Shown here: piece after piece, positions 51,450 through 60,131 of the stretch
How the letters are laid out: every line of letters starts with the position of its first letter
Position numbering within the stretch: position 1 is the stretch's first letter
From: Planktothrix agardhii NIES-204
GTDB lineage: Bacteria; Cyanobacteriota; Cyanobacteriia; Cyanobacteriales; Microcoleaceae
Direction: 5' to 3'
NCBI GenBank assembly: GCA_003609755.1
Contig: AP017991.1
Span: forward strand, 2,373,501 to 2,437,500
Length of the DNA: 64,000 nucleotides
The notes under the pieces: generated by a model
Told to the model about the DNA's origin: nothing
The model's input: the letters and a program-made list of their open reading frames with translations, nothing else
Database searches by the model: none
Program-made: the position numbers and the translations under genes

Positions 51450-54400
51450 GTGGGATTGTCTAAAAGAGTGAGTATCATGCGTTTATCTCCCGTCTTAGTT
51501 GCGGTTTTTACTGCTTCAGCTACGTTTGGATTATCAAACTCTGCAAATGGTCAAACCGCCTATTCAGAATCTGAAAGTTCCCTCAGTTCTAAAGAGGCTT
51601 TTGAGCCAATAAATTCGAGTTTAAACCAATCGGAAACCCATGCAAAACCATCTTTAGATGTTAATCAGAGTATTCCCTCTACACCTATTAATTCTTTTGA
51701 AGGAATAGTTTTAAATAAAACTAAATCGCCGTATTCAGATCTAGCTTTTTCTCTAGGTCAATCCACAGGAAACCAGGTTTCCTATGCTTGGGTTAATACT
51801 TCATATTCTCAAAATTTACCCGAATTTAATCCATCTCAAACTCTAATTAATTCTGCTGTAGATTCTTCTTTGAATCCTACGGAATCAGAGGTTTTACCAG
51901 AAAATTATATTAGTCTAAATAAAGGTAAAAATACAGAAGATTTAGAAAAATTAGAACAAGTTTCAACCGAGGTTTCATCTGAAATTAGCAATACTGAAGC
52001 TAATGATTTTTCTAATTCAGCCATTATCCTGAATAAAGCTGAAACTGAAAAAGTCGGTAATTTTAGCTTTCCAGTATTAACAGAAGAAGCGATCGCCCTC
52101 AATTCCAACTTACCTGAATCTGATTTATTTCAACCAAGTTTACATAAAGATTCCGAAAAAATAGCCCAATTCCCAACTTCAGTTCCCGAAAAAATTGCCA
52201 GTGCAGAAATTAATAATTTCTCGACTTTAGGAATTATCCTGAATAAAGCTGAAACTGAAAAAGTCGGTAATTTTAGCTTTCCAGTATTAACAGAAGAAGC
52301 GATCGCCCTCAATTCCAACTTACCTGAATCTGATTTATTTCAACCAAGTTTACATAAAGATTCCGAAAAAATAGCCCAATTCCCAACTCCAGTTCCCGAA
52401 AAAATTGCCAGTGCAGAAATTAATAATTTCTCGACTTTAGGAATTATCCTGAATAAAGCTGAAACTGAAAAAGTCGGTAATTTTAGCTTTCCAGTATTAA
52501 CAGAAGAAGCGATCGCCCTTAATTCCAACTTACCTGAATCTGATTTATTTCAACCAAGTTTACATAAAGATTCCGAAAAAATAGCCCAATTCCCAACTCC
52601 AGTTCCCGAAAAAATTGCAATTGCAGAAATTAATAATTTCTCGAATTTAGGAATTATCCTGAATAAAGCTGAAACTGAAAAAGTCGGTAATTTTAGCTTT
52701 CCAGTATTAACAGAAGAAGCGATCGCCCTTAATTCCAACTTACCTGAATCTGATTTATTTCAACCGAGTTTACATAAAGATTCCGAAAAAATAGCCCAAT
52801 TCCCAACTCCAGTTCCCGAAAAAATTGCCAGTGCAGAAATTAATAATTTCTCGAATTTAGGAATTATCCTGAATAAAGCTGAAACTGAAAAAGTCGGTAA
52901 TTTTAGCTTTCCAGTATTAACAGAAGAAGCGATCGCCCTCAATTCCAACTTACCTGAATCTGATTTATTTCAACCAAGTTTACATAAAGATTCCGAAAAA
53001 ATAGCCCAATTCCCAACTCCAGTTCCCGAAAAAATTGCCAGTGCAGAAATTAATAATTTCTCGACTTTAGGAATTATCCTGAATAAAGCTGAAACTGAAA
53101 AAGTCGGTAATTTTAGCTTTCCAGTATTAACAGAAGAAGCGATCGCCCTTAATTCCAACTTACCTGAATCTGATTTATTTCAACCAAGTTTACATAAAGA
53201 TTCCGAAAAAATAGCCCAATTCCCAACTCCAGTTCCCGAAAAAATTGCAATTGCAGAAATTAATAATTTCTCGAATTTAGGAATTATCCTGAATAAAGCT
53301 GAAACTGAAAAAGTCGGTAATTTTAGCTTTCCAGTATTAACAGAAGAAGCGATCGCCCTTAATTCCAACTTACCTGAATCTGATTTATTTCAACCGAGCT
53401 TAAATAAAAATTTAGAAAAAATATCGCAATTTTCTCCCATAATTCCATTAACTATTGCTCAAGCAACACCCGAAACTTTACCCCCTAATTCTGAAGTTCC
53501 AATACAACCTGAAACTCCTGCTACTATCCCCCTTCCTAGCACACCCGCACCCTCTGAAACCGAAGTATTAGTCGGAGAAATTACGGTAACAGGAACCCAA
53601 GACCAAGGATTAATTGAAAAAGTATATAGCGTTATTTCCACCCAACCTGGACGAACAACAACCCGAACTCAATTACAAAGAGATATTAATTCGATTTTCG
53701 CTACAGGTTTATTCCGAAATGTCAAAGCTGTTCCAGAAGATACACCTTTAGGAGTACGGGTTACTTTTGAAGTCGAAGAAAACCCCATCTTCAAAGAAGT
53801 TGTAATTCAAGGGAATACGGTTTTACCCCAAGAAATTATTAACGAAAGTTTCGGCGAGCAATTGAATAAAACCATCAACTTGAATCAAATAGAAGCAGGA
53901 ATTAAAAAAGTCAATCAATGGTATCAGGATAATGGCTATGTTTTAGCGCAGGTTGTCGCCGCTCCTGAAGTTACAAAAGAAGGTGTTGTTAACCTAGAAG
54001 TTGCAGAAGGGGTAATTGAAAATATTGGGGTGCGTTTCCTGAATAGCGATGGAGAAGCAACCGATGAAGAAGGAAAACCAATTTCGGGAAGAACCAGAGA
54101 CTTTATTATCACCAGGGAAATTCAGTTAAAACCAGGGGACGTATTTAACCAAAAAACCGCACAACAGGATTTAGCTCGGGTATTTGGTTTGGGAATTTTT
54201 GAAGATGTCCGCTTGGAATTAGAACCCGGAAAAGATAATCCCCGGGAGGCGGTAGTTGTTGTGAATGTGATCGAAAAAACCACCGGATCACTCGCATTTG
54301 GGGGAGGTGTAAGTTCCGCCGCCGGATTATTTGGAACCTTGAGTTATCAAGAAGTTAACTTAGGGGGAAATAACCAACGCTTAGGGGCGGAATTAGAGGC

Positions 54401-55346
54401 GGGAAATCGGGTATTTCAAATGGATTTAAACTTTACCGATCCTTGGATTGCGGGTGATCCCTATCGCACCTCTTATACTTTGAATGCTTTTAGACGTCGG
54501 ACAATTTCCGTGGTCTTTGAAAATGGGCCAAAAGAGGTTTACTTAGCCAATGGCGATCGCCCCCGGGTAGTGAGAACTGGAGGAGGTATTAGTTTTACTC
54601 GTCCGTATGCGGATAATGTTTTTTCTGATCCCAATTGGGTCGCTTCCGTCGGATTCCAATATCAACGGGTGGAAATCACGGACTCCGATGGGAACATTAA
54701 CCGTACCGATGAATTTGGGAATCAACTCAGTTATAGCGGGAGTGGAAAAGACGATTTATTCACCGTTCAGTTTGGATTTCTTCGAGATCGCCGCAACAAT
54801 AAGCAACAACCCACCTCCGGTTATTTAGTGCGTTTTGGTTCGGAACAATCTATCCCGGTGGGTTCGGGAAGTATTTTAATGAACCGTTTGCGGGCTGCAT
54901 ATACTTTTTATATTCCGGTGAAATTCCTCTCCGGTTTGATTCCCGAAGGCGATCAATCCTTTGCTTTTAACTTCCAAGGAGGTACGGTAATTGGGAACTT
55001 ACCCCCCTATGAAGCCTTTCCCTTGGGTGGGACGACTTCAGTACGGGGTTGGGAAGAAGGGGCGATCGCTTCTACCCGAAGTTTTATCCAAGCCTCCATT
55101 GAGTATCGTTTTCCTCTGTTTTCCAAGTTTCTTGGCGGAGCGCTCTTTGTGGACGCGGCAACGGACTTAGGTTCCCAGGGGACAGTTCCTGGCTCTCCTG
55201 GGGGTGTGCGGGATAAACCCGGAAGTGGTTTCGGTTATGGGGTTGGTGTGCGCCTACAAACTCCCCTAGGGCCAGTACGGATTGATTATGGGATTAATAA
55301 TAATGGAGATGGTCGGATTCACTTCGGTTTAGGAGAACGGTTCTAA
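51450..55346 (+). CDS. bamA: Omp85/BamA-type outer membrane assembly protein with tandem-repeat N-terminal region
   Basis: 1298 aa from GTG 51450; ATG 51477 would still leave a signal peptide (R-L-S-P-V-L-V-A-V-F). Residues about 192-650 are seven copies of a 70-residue unit. A Pro-rich linker follows, then three POTRA domains (about 705-945) and a 16-stranded barrel (about 950-1298) with V-R-G-W-E-E-G near the lid and a final aromatic F for membrane insertion. It inserts outer membrane proteins. Cyanobacterial homologues have a short linker where the repeats lie here, so this region is an unusual insertion. The three POTRAs suit the cyanobacterial type. Confidence 0.92.
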   Translation: MGLSKRVSIMRLSPVLVAVFTASATFGLSNSANGQTAYSESESSLSSKEAFEPINSSLNQSETHAKPSLDVNQSIPSTPINSFEGIVLNKTKSPYSDLAFSLGQSTGNQVSYAWVNTSYSQNLPEFNPSQTLINSAVDSSLNPTESEVLPENYISLNKGKNTEDLEKLEQVSTEVSSEISNTEANDFSNSAIILNKAETEKVGNFSFPVLTEEAIALNSNLPESDLFQPSLHKDSEKIAQFPTSVPEKIASAEINNFSTLGIILNKAETEKVGNFSFPVLTEEAIALNSNLPESDLFQPSLHKDSEKIAQFPTPVPEKIASAEINNFSTLGIILNKAETEKVGNFSFPVLTEEAIALNSNLPESDLFQPSLHKDSEKIAQFPTPVPEKIAIAEINNFSNLGIILNKAETEKVGNFSFPVLTEEAIALNSNLPESDLFQPSLHKDSEKIAQFPTPVPEKIASAEINNFSNLGIILNKAETEKVGNFSFPVLTEEAIALNSNLPESDLFQPSLHKDSEKIAQFPTPVPEKIASAEINNFSTLGIILNKAETEKVGNFSFPVLTEEAIALNSNLPESDLFQPSLHKDSEKIAQFPTPVPEKIAIAEINNFSNLGIILNKAETEKVGNFSFPVLTEEAIALNSNLPESDLFQPSLNKNLEKISQFSPIIPLTIAQATPETLPPNSEVPIQPETPATIPLPSTPAPSETEVLVGEITVTGTQDQGLIEKVYSVISTQPGRTTTRTQLQRDINSIFATGLFRNVKAVPEDTPLGVRVTFEVEENPIFKEVVIQGNTVLPQEIINESFGEQLNKTINLNQIEAGIKKVNQWYQDNGYVLAQVVAAPEVTKEGVVNLEVAEGVIENIGVRFLNSDGEATDEEGKPISGRTRDFIITREIQLKPGDVFNQKTAQQDLARVFGLGIFEDVRLELEPGKDNPREAVVVVNVIEKTTGSLAFGGGVSSAAGLFGTLSYQEVNLGGNNQRLGAELEAGNRVFQMDLNFTDPWIAGDPYRTSYTLNAFRRRTISVVFENGPKEVYLANGDRPRVVRTGGGISFTRPYADNVFSDPNWVASVGFQYQRVEITDSDGNINRTDEFGNQLSYSGSGKDDLFTVQFGFLRDRRNNKQQPTSGYLVRFGSEQSIPVGSGSILMNRLRAAYTFYIPVKFLSGLIPEGDQSFAFNFQGGTVIGNLPPYEAFPLGGTTSVRGWEEGAIASTRSFIQASIEYRFPLFSKFLGGALFVDAATDLGSQGTVPGSPGGVRDKPGSGFGYGVGVRLQTPLGPVRIDYGINNNGDGRIHFGLGERF
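52023..53400 (+). repeat. Seven tandem 210-bp units inside the Omp85 gene
   Basis: Units begin at 52023, 52233, 52443, 52653, 52863, 53073 and 53283, exactly 210 bp apart, so the 70-aa frame is preserved; the last is partial. Each has one HIP1 octamer. Single-base markers (CCCTC/CCCTT, CAACCAAGTT/CAACCGAGTT, S-A-E/I-A-E) show that units 2-4 and 5-7 are a 630-bp block repeated. Confidence 0.95.
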
Positions 55347-55388
55347 AAAGTATTATCTGGTTTTCGTAATTCGTAATTCCCTATATAG

Positions 55389-56339
55389 ATGGATTTTAAT
55401 TTTTTCCTACAATCATTTTTAAATGGTTTATCAATTGGGAGTGTTTATGCTATTTTTGCCTTGGGTTACACTCTAGTTTTTTCGATTTTAGGGGTGATTA
55501 ATTTTGCCCATGGTGCTATTTTTACCTTGGGAGCTTATTTTACCTATATCTTATCCGGGGGCGTTTTTGGGTTTAATGGATTATTAGCCAATGGTAAGTT
55601 ACCCTTTCAATTCCCGTTTTTTATAGCCTTAATTCTAGGGAGTATTTTAGCCGGGTTAGCCTCAATTGTCTTGGAAAGATTAGCCTTTAGACCCTTGAGA
55701 GTTAGAGGGGCTGATTCCCTATTAACCTTGGTTTCCAGTTTGGGGGCTGCGGTGGTGATTGTGAATACAATTCAATATTTAGTCGGGGCAGAAATTTACA
55801 CATTTCCTGATAATATTTATGGCAATATTCCCGCAGCAATTAATTTCGGTACAGCCACAAAACCGATTATGATTAGAAGCGTTCAGGTGATTATTTTTAC
55901 GGTTTGTATGGTCATCGTGGCTTTATTAACCTATCTGGTAAATAAAACTAAGATTGGTAAAGCCTTACAAGCGGTGGCTGAGGATGAAATTACCGCCAGT
56001 TTATTAGGAATTAACCCGGAACAGTTTATTATATTAACGTTTTTTGTCAGTGGATTTTTAGCGGGACTCGCCGGAACTTTGGTAGGATCTAGTGTGAGTA
56101 TTGCGGGGCCTTATTTTGGCATTGCTTTCGGTTTAAAGGGGTTAGGAGTAATCGTTTTAGGGGGGTTAGGAAGTATTCCAGGGGCTGTAATTGGGGGATT
56201 ATTATTAGGGTTAGCAGAAGCTTTTGTTCCCGCCGATTTTTCCGGTTATCGAGAAGCGATTTCCTTTGCTATTCTATTAATAATGCTATTAATTCGACCC
56301 CAGGGATTATTAGGACGTAAACGCATTCAAAAGGTATAA
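55389..56339 (+). CDS. livH: Branched-chain amino acid ABC transporter permease (LivH-type)
   Basis: 316 aa, about eight membrane helices. Family traits: N-G-L-S-I-G-S-V-Y-A-I-F-A-L-G-Y-T-L-V-F near the start and G-L-G-G-L-G-S-I-P-G-A-V-I-G-G in the late EAA-like loop. First of four genes forming a LivHMGF transporter. Cyanobacterial relatives include the NatC permease of the neutral amino acid system N-I and urea permeases; substrate is not certain. Next gene starts 8 bp after its stop. Confidence 0.92.
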   Translation: MDFNFFLQSFLNGLSIGSVYAIFALGYTLVFSILGVINFAHGAIFTLGAYFTYILSGGVFGFNGLLANGKLPFQFPFFIALILGSILAGLASIVLERLAFRPLRVRGADSLLTLVSSLGAAVVIVNTIQYLVGAEIYTFPDNIYGNIPAAINFGTATKPIMIRSVQVIIFTVCMVIVALLTYLVNKTKIGKALQAVAEDEITASLLGINPEQFIILTFFVSGFLAGLAGTLVGSSVSIAGPYFGIAFGLKGLGVIVLGGLGSIPGAVIGGLLLGLAEAFVPADFSGYREAISFAILLIMLLIRPQGLLGRKRIQKV

Positions 56340-56347
56340 TTCATTCC

Positions 56348-57310
56348 ATGATTAATTTTTTGAACACCTACGGGTTTTTAATCGTTTCTATGTTATTTGG
56401 AGCGATTTTAGGGTTATCCGTTTATTTACCCTTAATGGCGGGTCAACTCTCCTTAGCAACCCCTGGATTTTATGCGTTAGGGGGTTATATTGCGGCGATT
56501 TTATCTACCCAGGTTTTTAAATTTAAAGGGACTATTTTTCCCTTACCTTTTTTGTTTTTAGAACTATTGATCACTGCCATAATTTCTGCTATTTTAGCCA
56601 TAGGATTAGGCATTCCAGTATTGAGATTACGAGGAATTTATCTAGCCATTTCAACTATTGCTTTAGTCGAAATTTTACGGGTTTTAGCCTTAAATCTAGA
56701 GATAACTGGAGGTGCAGTTGGTATCTTTGGGATTCCCCAACCCTTTGCAACTCCCCTAGAATATTTATGGGTGGCAATTCCCCTATTAATTCTGAGTATG
56801 ATATTCTTATATCGCTTAGAAAAAATTAAAGCCGGACGCGCTTTTAGTGCAATTCGAGAAGATGAATTAGCCGCCGATTCTATGGGGGTTAATCCTACCC
56901 ATTATAAAGTGTTATCCTTTACCTTGGGGGCAATTTTAGCGGGATTAGTGGGAACTATTAGCGCCCATTTTCTTAATACTTGGAATGCTCGTCAAGGAAC
57001 CTTTGATAGTAGTATTATTTATTTAGCGTTTGTTTTAATTGGCGGGTCAAGAACCTTTTGGGGGCCAGTTTTAGGGGGAATTATTCTTACCGCTTTACCG
57101 GAAGTTTTACGGGGAATGGGAGAAATTAGTGGTTTACCCTTCTGGTTAGCCCAATTCTTACGGGAAGGGCGTTTAATTATTTTTGGGGTGTTATTAGTTT
57201 TGGGATCAATTTTTTATCCTCAAGGTTTAATTACTCCAGAATTATTAAACCAAATTACCCGAAAAAATCCCTGGCGGGGACTCTTGAATAAACAATCAGT
57301 TAAGGGTTAA
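56348..57310 (+). CDS. livM: Branched-chain amino acid ABC transporter permease (LivM-type)
   Basis: 320 aa, about nine membrane helices. The second membrane subunit, with S-L-A-T-P-G-F-Y-A-L-G-G-Y near 37-49 and the late G-G-S-R-T-F-W-G-P-V-L-G-G-I loop that contacts the ATPases. It forms the channel with LivH. 2 bp separate it from livG, consistent with one operon. Confidence 0.92.
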   Translation: MINFLNTYGFLIVSMLFGAILGLSVYLPLMAGQLSLATPGFYALGGYIAAILSTQVFKFKGTIFPLPFLFLELLITAIISAILAIGLGIPVLRLRGIYLAISTIALVEILRVLALNLEITGGAVGIFGIPQPFATPLEYLWVAIPLLILSMIFLYRLEKIKAGRAFSAIREDELAADSMGVNPTHYKVLSFTLGAILAGLVGTISAHFLNTWNARQGTFDSSIIYLAFVLIGGSRTFWGPVLGGIILTALPEVLRGMGEISGLPFWLAQFLREGRLIIFGVLLVLGSIFYPQGLITPELLNQITRKNPWRGLLNKQSVKG

Positions 57311-57312
57311 AA

Positions 57313-58092
57313 ATGAGTTCATCCACCTTAAAACCCCTTTTAGAAGTCCAAGGTTTAACCCGATATTTTGGGGGATTATTAGCCGTTGATCAGGTTTCGT
57401 TTTCAGTTCAAGATCAAGAAATATTTGGTTTAATTGGCCCTAATGGGGCGGGAAAAACTACGTTATTTAATTTAATTACAGGGTTAATTCCTCCCTCCCA
57501 AGGATCATTGATTTATCAAAATAATTCTATTACTCAATTAAAACCCTATCAAATTGCTGAAAAAGGGATAGCCAGAACCTTTCAAAATCTTAGGTTATTT
57601 GGCAATTTATCAGCTTTAGAAAACGTTGTGATTGCTCGTCATATCCATAATCAAGCTAATCTAGTTTCAGGGGTTTTAGGCTTACCAAAAGGGAGAAGAA
57701 TAGAACAGGAAAACTATCAAAAAGCCAGGGAATTATTAGATATATTTGGATTAGCAGAAAGGGCTGAACAAAAAGCTCGTAATTTTGCTTATGGCGACCA
57801 AAGACGCTTAGAAATTGCTCGTGCTTTAGCCTTAGAACCGAAATTGTTATTATTAGATGAACCTGCGGCGGGTATGAACCCTAGTGAGAAAAAAGAACTC
57901 AGTGATTTAATTAGAAAAATTCGAGATCAATTTCAATTAACAGTAATTTTAATTGAACATCATGTACCCTTAGTGATGGGGTTATGCGATCGCATTGCGG
58001 TGTTAGACTTTGGAAAATTAATTGCTTTAGGAGAACCGGAAATGGTGAGAAATAATCCGGCGGTAATTGAAGCCTATTTAGGAGATGAATAA
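57313..58092 (+). CDS. livG: Branched-chain amino acid ABC transporter ATPase (LivG-type)
   Basis: 259 aa. Walker A G-P-N-G-A-G-K-T (about 44-51), Q-loop, a signature in an altered form (F-A-Y-G-D-Q-R-R, as usual for LivG), Walker B L-L-L-L-D-E-P-A-A-G and H-switch. Works with LivF to drive import through LivHM. Starts 2 bp after livM. Confidence 0.94.
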   Translation: MSSSTLKPLLEVQGLTRYFGGLLAVDQVSFSVQDQEIFGLIGPNGAGKTTLFNLITGLIPPSQGSLIYQNNSITQLKPYQIAEKGIARTFQNLRLFGNLSALENVVIARHIHNQANLVSGVLGLPKGRRIEQENYQKARELLDIFGLAERAEQKARNFAYGDQRRLEIARALALEPKLLLLDEPAAGMNPSEKKELSDLIRKIRDQFQLTVILIEHHVPLVMGLCDRIAVLDFGKLIALGEPEMVRNNPAVIEAYLGDE

Positions 58093-58095
58093 ATT

Positions 58096-58797
58096 ATGTT
58101 AGAATTAGTTAGTCTATCGGTTAATTATGGTGCAATTCAAGCATTAAAAGAGATTAATATTATTGTTAATCAAGGAGAAATTGTTACTCTAATTGGAGCC
58201 AATGGAGCCGGGAAAAGTACCACCTTAAAAACCATTTCTCGATTAGTTAATCCCCGCCAAGGAAAAATTATTTATCAAGGAAAAGATATTACTGATCTAC
58301 GTCCAGATCAAGTCGTGAAAATGGGAATCGCCCAAAGTCCAGAAGGTCGCCGAATTCTAGCTCAACAAACCATATTAACCAATTTAGAATTAGGGGCTTA
58401 TACTCGCAGCGATCGCTTAGGAATTAAAGCAGATATTGAAAAACAATTTATCATTTTTCCTCGGTTAGCAGAACGAAAACATCAATTAGCAGGAACTTTA
58501 AGCGGTGGTGAACAGCAAATGTTAGCGATCGCCAGGGCGGTGATGAGTCGTCCTAAGCTATTATTATTAGACGAACCCAGTTTAGGTTTAGCCCCTCAAA
58601 TTGTTAGAGAAATATTCTCGGTAATTCGTCAATTAAATCAATCCGGTGTTACAATTTTATTAGTGGAACAAAATGCCCATTTAGCATTAGAAATTGCGAA
58701 TCGAGGTTATGTTTTAGAAGCCGGATATTTAACCCTCACGGGTAAAGCCTCTGATTTATTAATAGATGAACGAGTTAGACAAGCCTATTTAGGTTAG
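58096..58797 (+). CDS. livF: Branched-chain amino acid ABC transporter ATPase (LivF-type)
   Basis: 233 aa. Walker A G-A-N-G-A-G-K-S-T (about 36-44), signature L-S-G-G-E-Q-Q, Walker B L-L-L-L-D-E-P-S-L-G-L. The second ATPase of the transporter, starting 3 bp after livG. No livJ/natB-type binding protein gene is in the operon or nearby; it must be elsewhere. Confidence 0.94.
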   Translation: MLELVSLSVNYGAIQALKEINIIVNQGEIVTLIGANGAGKSTTLKTISRLVNPRQGKIIYQGKDITDLRPDQVVKMGIAQSPEGRRILAQQTILTNLELGAYTRSDRLGIKADIEKQFIIFPRLAERKHQLAGTLSGGEQQMLAIARAVMSRPKLLLLDEPSLGLAPQIVREIFSVIRQLNQSGVTILLVEQNAHLALEIANRGYVLEAGYLTLTGKASDLLIDERVRQAYLG

Positions 58798-58808
58798 AAG
58801 TTGAAAAA

Positions 58809-59249
58809 ATGACCCTCACTATTGATAAAATTCTTTATAGCAACCTATTAGCTGAAATCCGCCCTCAAGTGATTGAAACCGAGGAGGAATATGATCGGAT
58901 TTTAGCAATTGTTGAACGATTAACTTTTAGTAAAACTCTCACCCCTGAAGAACGAGTATTATTAAAATTACTGGTTCAGTTAATTGAAACTTACGAATCA
59001 GAAATGTATCCCATTGATGAGTCTACACCTGATCAAATTCTACAGCATTTGATCTAAGTTACTGGAACTTGTGAAGGGGATTTAGTAGGTGTTATTGGAG
59101 CAAGTGATGTGGTCTCTGATGTTGTTAATAATAAACGTTCTATCAGTAAGACACAAGCGCAAGCACTAGCTGATTATTTTCAAGTTTCGATCAATTTATT
59201 TATTTATTTAGGTAGATCTAAATCAAATATGAACACTACCATCGGGTAA
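58809..59249 (+). pseudogene. HigA-like antitoxin with in-frame stop before its HTH
   Basis: 82 codons to TAA 59055-59057, then an open same-frame continuation to 59249. The first part (E-E-E-Y-D-R-I-L-A-I-V-E-R-L and Q-L-I-E-T-Y-E-S-E-M-Y-P-I) is the HigA-like N-terminal helix region. The part after the stop (G-D-L-V-G-V-I-G-A-S-D-V-V-S-D-V-V-N-N-K then R-S-I-S-K-T-Q-A) is its HTH. One GAA to TAA change would explain the break. The truncated protein lacks DNA binding. It starts 11 bp after livF, and no toxin gene is near. Confidence 0.75.
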
Positions 59250-60050
59250 AATAGCACCTTCTAATTTAGCTCCAGTTAGTTTCACCATAATTTTATCCCC
59301 AATTCCTACCTTGGCCCCGGTTAAATCTGCACATCTTAAATCAGCACCACTTAAATCAGCCCCAATTAAATTAGCTTCTTTTAAATTAGCATAGGTTAAA
59401 TTAGCCTGTAAAAAATTCGCCCTAAACAAATTCGCCTTATATAAACAGGCGGCACTTAAGTTAACTTTATGCAGAAACCCATCACTTAAATCGGCTTCAG
59501 TTAAGTCCGCACCGCTTAAATTGCGACTGGAAAAATCCCTTTCTTTTAAATCCGCACCTTTAAAACTTAATCCACTTAATTCCGTCGGTCTAGCGGGGGG
59601 AGGCGTTGGTGCGGGGGGAGTTGGCGGTTTGGGCGTAACCGGAGGTTTACTGGCTGGAGGGCGTTGAAAATTATTATTTTCCGAGGTTTTTACTTGGCTT
59701 TGATAGGTAGAGGATTGATAATTGGAATAGGGTTTTTGATAGGTATAGGAATTTCCTGTACTATTTGAGGAGGCTCTGGAATGGGATTCTGCACGGGAAA
59801 CAGTTGAGGAATGTTGAGTTGAATTTGAACTTGATCGACGCAATAAAGAACGCAATTTTTCCCTAGCTTGATTGATTTCCTTGAGTTTTTCCTCAGCGAT
59901 TTTTTTTAATCGTTGATTTTCTTCAGGAATGCGATCGGGATGCCAAATAAATGCTAAGTCTTTATAGGCCTGATCCACCAATTCTAAGGAGGCTCCAGGC
60001 TTCAGATCTAACACTTTATAATAGTAATTCAACTCACTGGGAGTGATCAT
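59223..60050 (-). CDS. J-domain protein fused to pentapeptide repeats
   Basis: 275 aa from ATG 60050. An N-terminal J domain (about 5-75) has W-H-P-D-R, the H-P-D needed to stimulate DnaK. A Ser-rich then Pro-rich linker (about 78-160) follows, and the rest is a pentapeptide-repeat right-handed helix (A-D-L-x-x type, about 168-260). J domain plus pentapeptide repeats is a cyanobacterial combination; it may bring DnaK to a membrane or protein surface. Its 3' end overlaps the HigA-like pseudogene on the other strand by 27 bp. Confidence 0.85.
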   Translation of the reverse strand: MITPSELNYYYKVLDLKPGASLELVDQAYKDLAFIWHPDRIPEENQRLKKIAEEKLKEINQAREKLRSLLRRSSSNSTQHSSTVSRAESHSRASSNSTGNSYTYQKPYSNYQSSTYQSQVKTSENNNFQRPPASKPPVTPKPPTPPAPTPPPARPTELSGLSFKGADLKERDFSSRNLSGADLTEADLSDGFLHKVNLSAACLYKANLFRANFLQANLTYANLKEANLIGADLSGADLRCADLTGAKVGIGDKIMVKLTGAKLEGAILPDGSVHI

Positions 60051-60131
60051 GGCAGGAGTCCGCAATTAAGAATTTAGCTAAGAATCTATATTAGTGCTAC
60101 AGCTTAACATATATCTCTAACTTGGGGTTTT

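Noticed and set aside
51905-53368. Seven repeated antisense open frames of 62-67 codons opposite the Omp85 repeats
   Set aside because: They have the same sequence because the 210-bp unit is a multiple of three and lacks stops in that frame. No ribosome sites precede them. They are shadows of the repeats.
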